Positions 47,512-59,819 of a DNA stretch of 64,000 nucleotides are shown here, one piece after another; positions within the stretch are counted from its first letter, which is position 1, and each line of letters starts with the position of its first letter. The DNA is from Phellopilus nigrolimitatus. Its lineage: Eukaryota > Basidiomycota > Agaricomycetes > Hymenochaetales > Hymenochaetaceae. The stretch covers positions 1,550,001 to 1,614,000 of the forward strand of contig JAJOHG010000001.1 of assembly GCA_021029095.1 (NCBI GenBank), given 5' to 3'. The notes under the pieces were generated by a model, which was given only the letters and a program-made list of their open reading frames with translations, was not told where the DNA came from and made no database searches. Made by a program: the position numbers and the translations under genes.

Positions 47512-48921
47512 ATGGCCTTGCTTTATTCTTCTGTCGCTGACGAAACGGCTTACCCGCCCCTGCCTGTAAGCGGCCCACCTGAGGACTCTGAGCTCGCCGA
47601 ACAAAACTATTTGAAGAGAGAGCGCATCTCCAAGTCCTGGGCGGCTCGTCTTTTACCAATTAATCGCTCAAACATCACCCCACTCAAACGTCGCACTGGC
47701 TCTGTTAGCTCAGACTCGACGCGCAGCAGCGCTAGCATTGATATCAGCAGGTCTACCTCGATCGACAGCTTTAAGAAATCAGAAGGGCAGAACTCAAAGC
47801 CATCTGGACCCTCACTAGCCATCCAGGCAGTTGACTCTGCAGATGTAAGCGACTCAGCTCAGCTCGCAGAGAGTTCCAGGCCGGTTCGGCCCACTGGTCC
47901 ATCTCGAGATACTGTTAGAATTTCATTGACGAACATCGACGAGGATCCAACTCGGGATGAGCATCTTTATTGCTGGGCCATGATATACGAGAACCAACGA
48001 GGGTACGTCCGTTATACTCAACAGCAACTACTCAGTACCGATTCCATGTCTGTTAGGGTTTCGGTGTTTTCTGCGCCTCGTTATTCGAGCAGATCCTTGC
48101 TTCCTCGCGACCCACCTCCGTTTTCGATTGCAGGCCCCGCACCGTCTCTCATGAATGGCCATCCTGCAAAGGAGTCAAAATCCCACCAGCCCAACGTGTC
48201 TCTGGCGGACTATCCTCTCCCCGATGGCAACTGGCAGTGGGCCAGTAAGGAATGGATGATCGACATGCGCAACGGGACTGTGCAACACGACGGTTTTGAG
48301 TATAATTGGGTTTTCCGGGAAACCAAATGGCGCAACAAAGCCGGTCGTTTCAACGCGGGCGCCTGGGTACGAAGACGGCGTTGGGTGCGTCTCATGGAGA
48401 GACCTCCTTTATCTGTATTAGATCAGGATGAAAATACCGACAGCGCTGTCGATCAATCGAAAGGCATTCTCTCCTCAGGACTCGGCCTAATTTGGCAGGA
48501 TAACGAGGGTGACTGGGCTCGATTATACCAAGCCATGAAAGTCTTGGGGCGTGATGGTCTTAAGCTGGAGGTTTGGAAAGGCTGGGTTAAGGCGAACTAT
48601 CATGATAGAGGGGATAATAAACTTGACAAGTCGCCTGGTTGCTCGACTCCTAAGGAAGTGGAAATGAGATCTCACAGTGGGAGTCCTGAACGGCAGGATC
48701 TTGCTGCCATACTTCGGGCTCACGTATGGCCGGTTTATTTCTGACATTCAGATAGTGGGCTCATGTGTCTTGTTTTCCAACAGATTGTTGACATTCTTCG
48801 TCTGTTTGTTTATCCGTCGTCGAGAGTTGAGTTTCTCGAGCTCATAGTAGGGGAAGGCCTTGTGTCCGGGCCGCTGGAGAAGATCAAGGGATCGCCTTAC
48901 TACGCTGATTGGCTCAAGTGA
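47512..48921 (+). CDS. Dysferlin (DysF)-domain protein, Pex23/Pex30-like
   Basis: DysF proteins in fungi act at ER-peroxisome or spore-membrane sites. I start at 47512 (MALLYSSVADETAYPP) because the 40 residues encoded from an earlier ATG at 47392 are Cys/Arg-rich and sit in the divergent promoter. DysF-N is visible from YCWAMIYENQRG to VSVFSAPRYSSRSLLPRDPP, joined across a 54-nt in-frame intron (48003-48056). DysF-C reads WQWASKEWMIDMRNGTVQHD, GFEYNWVFRETKWRNKAGRF and WVRRRRWVRLM. After RAH a 60-nt intron (48724-48783) leads to a final exon IVDILRLFVYPSSRVEFLEL ending YYADWLK at 48921. No membrane segment is obvious, unlike Pex30 proper, so a soluble TECPR1-like role is also possible. Confidence 0.8.
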
Positions 48922-49181
48922 CGAGAAGCAACGTTCCCTGAAGGAGAAGGCTACGTGTTGAGTAACTGTAGTTGTCGAAAAACATAATACTCTATATTTC
49001 CAATTGTATTTCCTTTGCGAGGCCTACGTTCTTTACTGTATTATATTAGGCGTTTTCAAATATATGCATTGTAATTTACACGAACTTTGTTCCATGTGAT
49101 TGTCCGGCGACATGGACGGGCATGGACCAGTTCCTCTCACAACTGGTCTTCCAAGCGTCTCACTGAGCCTACCAGCTCTCT

Positions 49182-51162
49182 ATGCCCCCAGACTCATGGA
49201 AAACTAGCTTTCCGCTCGCGCAATTTCTTCTCGACAACACTGTTTCGAGACAATTCCGGGACTTGCAAAATGACCATCCGTTACGAATTGCAGCGCGGAC
49301 ATATGCGCTCTCGCTGTCGTTGTCGTTGGGCCCCGCCCTTATACCTATCCTGGCAGAGGGCAGGCTGAGCAGGAAACGACTCATGCGCCTGATCTCCGCA
49401 TCGCGAAAGGAACTGAGCGTGACGGGTTTCGCGTTCGCCATGACTGTAGCTGTCGGAGGTGGTGCGGCTTTGGAACATTACTGGCGGCGCCTGGACCACC
49501 GCGAAACTCGTCCATCGCTACCTGGGACAGCAGAGAAGATTGCTTTACGAGTCGAATCTCTCCTACAGAAAATAAATTTCACAGCCTCCCGCCGTGCATT
49601 CCTTTGCAACGCCATTTCTTCTCTCCTCGCTATAATCCTCATGCAAGCGCGTCGGCGTTCCTCGCAAACTCGCAAAGCCAACATACCCCTTACTATTCCC
49701 ATATCCCCTCCAGAAAAACTCCTGGATAAGAAGACGTCGGCGACACTGGATCTCACTTTGTTACTCTTAGTACGAGCGCTTGATGCTGCGTTCCAAGGAT
49801 TGTTTCTCCGCGAAGCAGAAGTGCGAGTGGAAGACAGGCGATCGAATAACGAAGGGCCAGAGAAGACTAGCGAAAGTGTCCGCGAATTGCGGAAGAAAGC
49901 TGCCGTGATGACAGACAAGCTCGACGCGCTTGTGTTCTGGGCTGCCTCTGCGAGGTAAGCGAGAGTGCTTGATATGAATCTTACTAGGCTTATTGATTTG
50001 TCATTTCAGAATTATGTGGTGTTTCTTCTATCTTCCAAGAAGGTACGCTTTTCTTTTGATTTTCTTTTCTCCTGTCTTCTCATGCATAATAGACTACCGC
50101 GAAGTTACGTTAAATGGTAAGACTTTTGATGATTATATCATGAGATGCAGTTTTCGTAACCGCTGATCTTTTCTTTCAGGATTAGGACCATGGCAAATGT
50201 CGATGACCGCCTTTTGGAAGCATTACGCAGAATCAGAGCTGGTACATGGTCATATGGCGCGCCGGCTTCTCATACGCTCCTTGCGCCAATGGCTGAGGGA
50301 CTTGGATATGCATCTGCTTGGGCGGACCCCTTGCAGTTGCCTCCTATTGGGGGCAGGCAAGCTGACAAGACGTGGGAGTTACTTGGTGTGAAGGGGAGAG
50401 CTGGTGTAGGTGGGCTGCCATGTGAAATTGTACATGGAAATGTTGGGAGCTGGCTCGTTCCTGGCGGAGTTGGTGGGAATTGTTTTGCGAATGTTTTGGC
50501 TAGAGGAGCCATGGGCTTCTTTGAAGCCCTTGCCATATATGCTCCCGTAAGCACGTCTCTGATTTGTTTTTGCCCTCCGGTCCTAATAGCGCGTCCCTGA
50601 AACGCAGGTGCATTTTCTACCGATCGTACTTACCGGACCGAGGAAACTGCTCTCTTTTTCTTTATTAATGAAGACCACTCTCGCACTTCTGCGCTCATCT
50701 CTATTTCTGTCCTGTTTTTATATCATCCATATGGTCGGCAATATGCTTCACTCGCACTCTAGCTATTGCTCGACTCTTTCCTCACATATCTCATAATTTT
50801 ATCGACGGTCCTTTTGGATGCATCTTAGCTGGGTGTCTAGCCTGCGGGGGAAGTATATGGATCGAGCAAGGAAAGAGGCGTGGAGAGATTGCTCTGTATG
50901 TTCTGCCGAGGGCATTACGATCATTGATGAAAGATTCATGGTTAAGGAGTGGGTCGCGAAGTCTGAAGACAATGGAGTCGTAAGTTATCCAGTCAGTTCC
51001 TCGTTCAATATGCATCTGACTTGCCACTTCAGTCTGACATTTGTGTTGTCCCTTGCTTCGATATTGACCGCTTCGCGACATCGCCCCGAAACGCTTCGTG
51101 GATTGAGCCGCTGGACGGTGATGTTTGTTATGAAAGGTGCCAAGGGACGCTCGAGCTCTTAA
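49182..51162 (+). CDS. TMEM135-like multi-pass membrane protein (frame break)
   Basis: TMEM135 proteins (a Tim17-related fold, peroxisome/mitochondria-associated) influence lipid handling and mitochondrial dynamics in animals; fungal function is unknown. The start at 49182 (MPPDSWKTSFPLAQFL) is followed by hydrophobic helices, for example TYALSLSLSLGPALIPI. The TMEM135 signature lies in the middle: PCEIVHGN, then ALAIYAPVHFLPIVLTGPRK. The C-terminal half contains RRGEIALYVLPRALRSL and ends AKGRSSS. At 50715-50719 a run of five T shifts the frame: SSLFLSC must continue as FISSIWSAICF, needing four T. A 49-nt intron (GTTTTT...CTCTAG) would restore frame but delete a membrane helix. Convergent with DPH7 (117 bp between stops). 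Confidence 0.75.
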
Positions 51163-51279
51163 AATTACGAAAAACAACGATAATCGTTCCGGGACTACTG
51201 TGCTTTAAGATTACATCGTACGTTATATCATATATCACTATATAGATCTGTCGTCTTATTTATTTCCCACTTCCAACAA

Positions 51280-52725
51280 TTATCCTTCCCAAGTATGTAA
51301 AACATGATCGTAGAAAGAACAGCTCGCTATTAACGACCTCCCATTGAGAGCCGCATGAGCCCAGTCAACACCATAAGCTAGACTTCCATGCTCGTCATAG
51401 CGCTTGACTATCTCCCATTCTTTAGTTGCATTGCTTTCGATCCCACCCGCTATGATGGAAGGCGAAAAGCGAACGATTTTAAAGCCATCATGCATACAAG
51501 CAACGAGGAGATCTGTATCTCTTGTTTTGCTAGGGTGCCACTTGACGCGCCAAGCCCCGCCTCCGACTTCCGCTTGAGTGACAGGAGCTAACGGTTTGCG
51601 GACATCGAAGATGCGTACAACTGAATCGTAGCTGAGCACAGTCAGTACAGAAATCGAGTTGTACCCACTTAGTAAGGTGCTTACCTTCCAACAGCGATTA
51701 TGTGTTCTACGTGTGGGTGACACTGAATGGAAGTCACTCCTCCCTCAAACCTTGACATGGCGTAAGAATTCAAGGAAATCCGCTTATGCACAGGCAAGAA
51801 ACACCTTTTATTGACAAATGTTGGAGAAGAGGGTTCCAAGCGGATGTCCCAGCCTTTCAGCTTAAGGTCGTCCCCTCCTTTTTACATCGGAGATAAGCCA
51901 AGGCTTGACAGCAGGTACTGTGAGAGCATGCCTGAGTAGATTGTGTTCGTATCCCAATAATTCCAGGCTGTTATCCAAGCTTCGAAGTCATGTGCATGCC
52001 ACGACGCCGACTCAATGAAATCGCCATCACTATCAGGTTTTAGTACTGACAAAGAACCGTCAGAGCAAGAGACAGCTATCGATCCAACTTCGCTGTAAAG
52101 CATGCTTCATTAAATGCACCCGAAAGAGACGGTCAATGGGCGCGAACTTGGAATTCAGTTTGTCGGACCAGTCTAAGGATAAACAGAGCGTGTCGGTGGG
52201 CCTGCATTGGACGTCCTGCACTTCTTGCAATAATTTCTGGAAATGCAAAATGCAAAGAGTTCTCGACAGATCTTGATGCGCTGAAGAATATGGTTACTTC
52301 TGAGGTTAGTCGCTTGAGAGACACATGGCCTTCCGAGTCCGCAATTGCAAGCGTGGGTGTACAAGACGACCTGTTTTGAAGCGTCGGACGAGCTCTATGC
52401 ATCATCGGAAATCCACTTACCATTTCATATCTAAGATCGCAGGCATTTCAAGCTCCTGGAGAACCTCCCTATAAGAATCAGTGGTAATAGATGCAGAAGA
52501 CTACTGTAACACTCTCACAGAATATCTCCGTCTTGTTCTCTACAAACCTTGAATACTATGCACTTGCCGATCCTTTGTCGTGAAGAAGCAGTCGTTTGAG
52601 ACGTCTTCCGATTCTCGTCTAGAATGTTGGAGAAGCTTGTAAGTACCGCAGACGAAAACATCCTCGAACCCAGCGCTTGGGCAGAATTCTACAGAATCAG
52701 CTGGGTAGTCTGTGTCAAACTTCAT
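51280..52725 (-). CDS. DPH7: Diphthine methyltransferase/esterase DPH7 (WD40)
   Basis: DPH7 removes the methyl group from diphthine methyl ester on eEF2, the step before the final amidation of diphthamide, in the cytosol. The start at 52725 (MKFDTDYPADSVEFCPSAGF) carries the family's ADSVEFCP and ED.F.CGTYKL pattern. WD-repeat blades follow: SCTPTLAIADSEGHVSLKRL, IAVSCSDGSLSVLKPDSDGD, and HDFEAWITAWNYWDTNTIYS joining GGDDLKLKGWDIR. The last blades read AVGSYDSVVRIFDVRKPLAP and RSLIASCSFYDHVLHTW. Several short introns interrupt the blades. It shares a 161-bp divergent promoter with the AGTRAP-like gene. Confidence 0.88.
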
Positions 52726-52886
52726 TTTCGAGTTAAAATTTGAGTCGCGAGCGGAGAGTTGTGGATCGGCGAGTTTCCTTTCCCGTACGTCCTCAACGCG
52801 TGTCAACAGCGCAGCATCCAACCTAGTTCCACGCTCAATTCGTTTGAACGAGCTCACGCTTAAACAAGCTGTTCTGCACCTCAAAA

Positions 52887-53673
52887 ATGGCCGAATATTT
52901 GCAAAGCTTGGACCCTCGAAGCCTTGTCGTCTTAGAATCGGTACGTTATGTGAAGAGTGGTTTTCACGGGAATTCTCATACTTATCATTGCTCGATACTT
53001 GCTCGCGATACACAGGCTCTTTCCTTTGCTATTAGTCCGTTCACAGCGCCAACATACAATCTTCCTGTCTTTCTGTTCGGTGTTGTCGCTCAAGAAAGTT
53101 CGGAGTCAAATGCGTCGTTGAAGCTGGTGCGTTTGTTCCCATCCGTTTAGGTCTGATTTTGAAGGCGCAAAACAAGTTCACAGGCCTGCTCGGCGGATCT
53201 GCTCTGTTCGACATCATATGGCTGTCTCGACACCAGCAAAATTGGTTCATCAAGCTCATAACTCTCATTATTTTGCTCTTAAAGGTAAGTTTCTCCTTTT
53301 ACTACACCACCGCCATTAACATAAAATATGCCAGGGCCCAACCTTCTTCGCCTTTGTCACAGCCCTTCGCCAGCGCGGTGAAAGTTTCTCCGGACTTAAC
53401 GTCCGTGGCGGTGACCTGAATGGACCAACAGGTGCGTCTGATAACGTTCTCAGATAAAATGAATAGTTCGTGAAACTAGATCGCTTAAAAGTGTGGTCAA
53501 TGCCTGGTGGCTTTTCTTCCCTCGCTGGAGGACGGGGCGGATACGAAGATGTTGATGCAGCTCGCGACGTAGAGGCTCACCCGAGGCCTGCAGTTGTTCC
53601 TCAGCCTGTAGCCCCTGCACCTACAATGGCACCCCCGCCGGGCCAGCCCCCAGGTGGATACCAGTCTGTATAG
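52887..53673 (+). CDS. AGTRAP-like small four-helix membrane protein
   Basis: The encoded protein resembles AGTRAP, which in mammals binds the angiotensin II type-1 receptor; fungi have no such receptor, so its role here is unknown. Start at 52887 (MAEYLQSLDPRSLVVLES). Hydrophobic segments include AISPFTAPTYNLPVFLFGVV, KLFTGLLGGSALFDIIWLS, and WFIKLITLIILLLK joined to GPTFFAFVTALRQRGE. A Gly/Pro-rich cytosolic tail (MAPPPGQPPGGYQSV) ends it. Introns sit after LES, LKL, LLK and GPT, and each junction keeps frame. The order of helices and the LLLK-P..F...R.RGE ending match AGTRAP from memory, so the assignment is moderate. Confidence 0.65.
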
Positions 53674-53808
53674 GTATTTCAAACTTCCATGATGATTTGT
53701 GGCAGTGAATATCCCCACCACGAAACTACACCCTATACTACCTCGTTTATGTGCAACAAATCCACATTGACTACTTTCTGTTCATACCTCCTGTTCTGCA
53801 AAATCTAT

Positions 53809-56800
53809 CTACGGGTCTTCGTCATGTATCCATATGAAGCCATTACAATGCTCGTAATGGTTTCTTGCGTCACTGACGTTAAAGTGTGCGGATGTTCCAC
53901 CCTGTACCCACCTTTTCCAAACCTCCTCAAGCCCTTTTTCTAGATTTCGTGTCCACCGAAGGGTGTCAAACAACGGCATCTTTTCACGATTCATGAAAAG
54001 GTCTCGCCGGAGGTTCGCAAGCTCTCCTCGACCCTGCATAGTATCACCACCAGATCTGCGAAAAGACGAAGACGTCGTGCTCAAAGCTAGACTGACTGCC
54101 CTGTCTTCGTAAGCTTTGAGCGTCTCTGTTACCATTTGACTTCCGAAGCCAGTTGCGTATGCAATGCTTGCGCCAACCCGAGAGCACATCTTGAAAGAAT
54201 ATTTGGGCCAGGTAATTATCGGCGTACCGCCCCACAGGACACTGCATGACCGAAATCAGCAAATCTGATGCGCGTCTCAACGAGGTAACACACTCGGCCG
54301 CCACAGTATGAGCATTGCACTTAGAAAGAAAAAAATCAGCACCTTTTGAAACAATAATTGTTCGCTTATGCTAACCTCAGCCGTGTCAAGGAATATATCT
54401 GCGATTGCGGCGCGCTCGATATGGTCGTCTTTCCTAACGACATCGGAGAAACGGACACGAGCCATTATATCGGGGCCTGCCCAATGACTCGCCGTGCGCA
54501 GAAGATGTTCCTCCCCTGCCGGAGGGAAACGCAGAAGCCACAGTATGCTATTGGGAACTCTCTTCAGAATGCGAAGCCATGTCGCATATATGGACTTTGA
54601 ACCGAAGATGCTAAATAGTTAAAGATGGTACAAAGAGCGAACTGACTCACAGGGTCTATCTGTAATTCGCATGTCAGAAACAAAAGCTGGTTTATAAGCA
54701 GATGACCTCCATGCCTTGTACATCTTTATTCACAGATAAGTTGAGCTGCTTTATTATCAGCTCACTCTGGAACGTACCTGGTTAAAGTTCGCGAAAATAA
54801 TTGTATCCCTGCATAGAAGACATGGATGGTCATTTTGATGCACCTGTCTCATACGGACGAAACATACTCAAAAAGATCCGAAAACACCAGTCGCCTGAGC
54901 CGCCGACGTTTAGCTTCAGCTTGCTCCCATCTTCGACCTGCAGCAAGGCCATCTTGCCTGCCACCATAAGACTGCTTATGATCCGTAACAAGATATGAAT
55001 GCTAGAAGACAATTAGCTTCACAGCACGGATTAGAACTGGAAAGTTTGTATACTCACTGGCATGTAAATAAGTCTTTCGACACTATAATAAACCGACTTT
55101 AGCCGAAGAACCTTAAGAGTCCTAGCAACAGACATACTACTTCCACTCGCCACTTGACTCAGGATCGGCTCCGAGATCGAAATTTATAGTTTCAAAGTTA
55201 CTTAATCCTGAAGCATGATGTCCCTGCGAATGTGGAAATTGCGTTTCGCAGACATCGCAGACGCGAGTACTTGGGGGACACGCGATGGGGTCGCATATAA
55301 GGTAATCGCACCAGCCTGTTGCAATCAAACGCTCAGTGAACAAGGTAATATCCGAGGGGATTGACACGTACCAGCAGCCAATGTCCCCGCGAAGCCCAGG
55401 AATGAAATCTGAACAGGGCATGGCCTAGCAGCAAAAATATCATTGCGTGCACCCTTCGTATAGCCGTTCAAGTTCACGAGAACGTGGATCCCATCCTTGA
55501 TAAGCCCTTCCACTATACGTTGCGTTGTCCAGGAAGATACGTCACGAAATACCTCGCTTTCGTTCTCAATTTTCTTTCGATGTGATGATTCGTCAGATCC
55601 AGATAGTGCGTAGACAAAAATGCAGAATCGGCTTCTATCATGCATGCCAAAAACAGATTGAAAGAGATGCGACGTGGGGTGATCACTGGATTTATTGTTA
55701 TTTGGCTTTACGCAATGAATACTGATGGAAACTGCTACTCACCCGAAATCGCTTGAAACATAGGCTACATTAATACGGTGGTATGGAGGCGGAGGTGGAG
55801 GGTATACGTGCTCAGGTATCCAGGAACGAGTCAGTGTCGAGTGTGAAATACGAAGGGCATTCCTGTGTGCCACTAAACGTATTCCCCTTGCGCTTAGAGG
55901 ATAGATGAACTGCGGAACCAGCATATCAGTTGGACAGGCTCAAATCACATGGCATGAACTTGCCGTGTGGAAAGGAAGGACAGAAGGTGCTGCTTGAAGG
56001 ACCATGGAAGGCGGTAATCGAGGTCTTCTATACTTTGTCTTTGCTTCGTCCGAAATTTCGAGGAATAAAGGATCTAATTTCTCCTGAAAGTAAAACACCT
56101 GACCGAAAGCCTCGGTATACCATCGCCATTGAAGGACTCTCATTAACCATTCTACGACTCGGATCACGAATCCGCCTTCGTTAATGCATTTCTCATCACG
56201 ATCCAGGTCCGTGAAAAACTGTTGGAAAAGACGTGTCCACCGGCCCTTCTGAGCTAGAGGCAGCTCACTACCGATGCTCTCTTCGATCCATGCCACCCAA
56301 TCCTCTAAACGTCCGGTCGTCCTCACCACGCCAACGTTTAAACGATAAGCTGATGCTACTTGCTTTTGCGTGGTGTGAATGAGTTTGGACATCCATCCAG
56401 ATCTCAGAAAATCACCAGAGGTGTCCAATCTGACGTCCCCGACGGAATCAAGTGTTATGTTCGAGTCAATGTATCCGAGACCACGCCAATCGCAGACAGA
56501 CCAAACGGCGTGAACCATTCCACATAATGCCTCTGGTAGATTATCATTGATCTCAACTGCTCGGCGATAAAACGGGATGGATTCTGGTAATCGACCCTTC
56601 AATGAATAAATGTTAGCACTCCCTGCTAGCATGTCTAGTGGATAACCCACTGAGTCTTTTATAGCATTAGCGAGATTTGCTAAAGCTACATCAAAATCAG
56701 GGTTTATCTGAACGGCGCGTGCGTACATCCTTTATTGAGATCAGTGTGTGTTGTGTCATGATACATGTCTGAAAATCTCACTCGATAGCAGCATCAAGAA

Positions 56801-58994
56801 AATTCGTTTCTTTGAGCATGGATCCCATATTTGTGAGTAAATGAGGGTGGGAGGCGTCAAGCTCCAGCCCCCTTTTATAGAACGCCTTAGCAAGCTCGAG
56901 GAATTCCAGACCTTCTAGCTGATTGGCTGACCCAGTTGGAACGTCTCCCCACGGCGTTGTGGATAATGTGATACCCAGATTGTTACATGACGACGGCGAC
57001 GGTGAAAGGGAAAATGCAAGATAGTACAGAAGTAAAACCAGCGAGGGTCCAGCGCACATTTCACTTCCGAATCTCGGCAGAGGGATAGTGAATGATTCCA
57101 TCTCCTGTAGCTTCTTTGCAATGCTTAGAAAAATGTCCGACGCTATCTTGTTCGACTCATTCATGGTTTTGCTAGATGGCTGTTCTAGCCTCCCGTTGCT
57201 TTCTGACCACGAGCATAAGGATGGAAACACGCCCAAAGACGAGGCGAAGATAATGGAAGTTAACTGAGTGGCTTGTTCCGGGTTCATGAAAATGGACGGA
57301 AATACGCCACCCCCTTCCGCAAGCAGAACTTGCAGCAAGCTTTCGTCCGCAATCCGAACAAATCCAAGAATATCAAATCTTCGTACGGGTGAACTCGTGG
57401 AAAAATCCGGATACCCTTTGCTTGAGGCGAGACGAGCGACAGGCTCGGGAAGGGAGGAAGTTATTATAAGCCCTCCTACACAAAGTGCGAGAAGGAGATG
57501 CTTGAAGTTAAAATATATGGTTTCGCCCGGCCTCTCCAAGTGAAGGAGCAGTTCAATAGCTGTAACGAAGTCTTGCAACCCCCCAGATTCGAATTTCTCA
57601 TCAGAAAGACCACGTATGTTTCCGCCCACGTATATGATGTTCAAGAGTTGATGGAACTCACTGGGAGGGATCACGACTAGGAGTTTCCCAGAACCGTCGA
57701 CCAGCTTTGTTCTAACGAACTCACAGAGTCGCAAGGCGTCAGCATACACAGCGATAGACCCACTAGGAACTCGTTCCTGCTCCAAAACAATAAGACTTCC
57801 GAGAAGATTATTCTAAAAGTTTTACATCAGCATCAAAATTCCTAGGAACAATATACCTAAAGTTCCCTTACGATTGCATCCCAATACGTCGGTCTAAGTA
57901 ACACGGCTTTCCACCACCATAATATCGCTTCATCCGAGCGTCCCATGGCTTTGAGGGTAGTACCAAGATTTGACATTGCTTCAACCTGTCCCGCTTGTTG
58001 AGCTTCGAGCGTAAAATATATGGAGAAGGCTCACATAAGTTCCGTCCATGCTTAGAATCTCTTCATTCTGCGCCAGACTAGCTTCATGATAGCCGATGGC
58101 ATAGTAGACGCACCCCATTAATAGTAATGTAGGAAGATGCCTAGGATGCAGAGCTTTCAGATTTTGTAGAAGAGGCAAAAGTTGGGTGCTATATGGATGT
58201 TCACGCGACCTAGGGTCGACAACTATACTAGAAGGTGGCGGCATAGTTGCGAGAGGTGCGGGTTGGAAAGGAGAATTGAACATTCGATGGGCATATGTAA
58301 GCAACGCATCTCGAGCGAGTGAGCTCGCTAGCGGGTTTGGCGCGGTACCTCTGAAAAGCGGTACAGAAGGAAGGTTCTGCACACTTTGCAGAAGCGGCAG
58401 AGCCGTCTGAAGCACGCTGTCGGCGACAGGGTGTGTGTATGGATACGCGGTTTCAGATGAGCTTGAAAAAGAGCCTGCTGTATGAGATTGTTCAAGCAAC
58501 TGTCCCGCTCCTTTCAGGTCGACACCAGCTGTGAATCCAGCTCTGAGCCGCTCATCGCTAGCGGGAATTATGGAATTCAATTCTATAGATGATGATTGCG
58601 AAACGCTGTTAGAGCTCGGAGAAGAACTAATCGAATATGATGACGGGGGTGATTCAGGGAAAACGGTACCCGTAGTCACTGTGGAAGGCGAGGTTATTGT
58701 AGAAGCAGAGTCCACGCGGCCTGGAAAAAAATCGACATCATGAATCTCGTTTGTCAATGTTATTCCGTAGGATAATGGTGTGGATGTCGTAGTGGGGTGA
58801 TAAATCAACTGCTGGTCTGTCCACGAATCTGTGATTAGACCCGCTTGATTTGCATGGCTAGGTAAACATATTCGAGCTTTGCTGCCAGATGCGGATGGTT
58901 TCTTCGATTGACTTGAAGCTGCCAGAGCAGAGGCAGGTAACGAATGATCAAGGGTTGCTCTGTGTTTGCCAGCTTCGTCGCTAGAAGGATCCAT
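53809..58994 (-). CDS. OGT: O-GlcNAc transferase-like TPR glycosyltransferase (GT41)
   Basis: GT41 enzymes transfer GlcNAc (OGT) or fucose (SPY) to Ser/Thr of nuclear and cytosolic proteins. The start at 58994 (MDPSSDEAGKHRATLD) opens a Ser-rich segment of about 190 residues. TPR-type helices then span about 58,050-56,600 (MGCVYYAIGYHEASLAQNEE, FYKRGLELDASHPHLLTNMG, YARAVQINPDFDVALANLAN, LPESIPFYRRAVEINDNLPE). The catalytic half has NVAYVSSDFGNHPTSHLFQ (catalytic-site His region), GIHVLVNLNGYTKGARNDIF, VERLIYMP, YKIDP, LKRVPNSILWLLRFPPAGEE and DTAECNAHT..LWGGTPIIT. The usual compact TPR superhelix contains a roughly 250-residue insertion (about 57,700-57,000). The junction between TVAAEC and LWGGTP (54240-54290) does not close by one base with any GT-AG pair I found. 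Confidence 0.85.
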
Positions 58995-59819
58995 GTATTC
59001 CTGCGAGCAGTTTTTGCAGGACGAATGAAACGAGACGAGGACTGAGAAAGAGTGACACTTAGCAAGCTGGTATGGACCGCTTAGACTAAGATTGGAGAAA
59101 GAGAGGGCATGAAGAATATGGAGATAGGTGGTGGTCGAAGGAGAAGCGTACGAATCACGAGATCTGACGATAGCTTGGAGACCGAGGCTGTCTCTTTACA
59201 TGTACATATGGTAGAGCAGGCCCCGACGATGCTGCTATGACGTCGACATCGGCATGATTCCAGCCACACGCTCGGATTCTAAGAAAAGAAATTAATGAAT
59301 TGGTTATGCAATTCAAAAGGGTTTCAGAGGTGAATCATATAAGATTAACATACGCATCTGGTTCAGATGTTCAATGAGACAGCACTTGCCTCCTTAGAAT
59401 CTTCAATAAAGTACGTGCATAAGTTTTGCAGTTGGCCAGGCGGGGCGATGGCGCGGTCCTTGCCGGCCCGAGTATGTGCAATGGAAAGAACCGGCCCTAA
59501 AGCGAGGATGTATTATGTATCTCCGACTCTTTTCCTCGTATCTGATCATCGTCTTGTTGCTTCGTTTCTCGACTTGCCCTGTCGCTGGGGTCATGCCTAA
59601 GGATCATTGACGCCTCTTAGTGCAATCGGGATGCTAGCTAGGCTCATAAAGATGCCCTTCCTCAGTGAGTATCTTGGTCTCCGTTATCGTCGGTGAATTA
59701 AACACTCGTTTCGACCTTGAAGGTGTCGTTCTGCAGGACGAAAAATGTGCGTTATCCCCTCCTATCTGATATAACTACTGATCGCGGTCTTGTGTTGTAG
59801 GAGCTGATTTGTCGATGCT
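58995..59819. other. OGT upstream region, no gene recognised
   Basis: Short frames on both strands overlap and show no domain. A small ATG frame at 59629 (MLARLIKMPFLS) followed by GTGAGT could be a first exon of the unknown gene to the right, but the next junction does not keep frame. Confidence 0.4.

Noticed and set aside
55130..55150. Stop codon after ESSGEWK in the GT41 gene
   Set aside because: A 58-nt intron from GTAGTATG to TTATAG joins EW to NVERLIYMP in phase.
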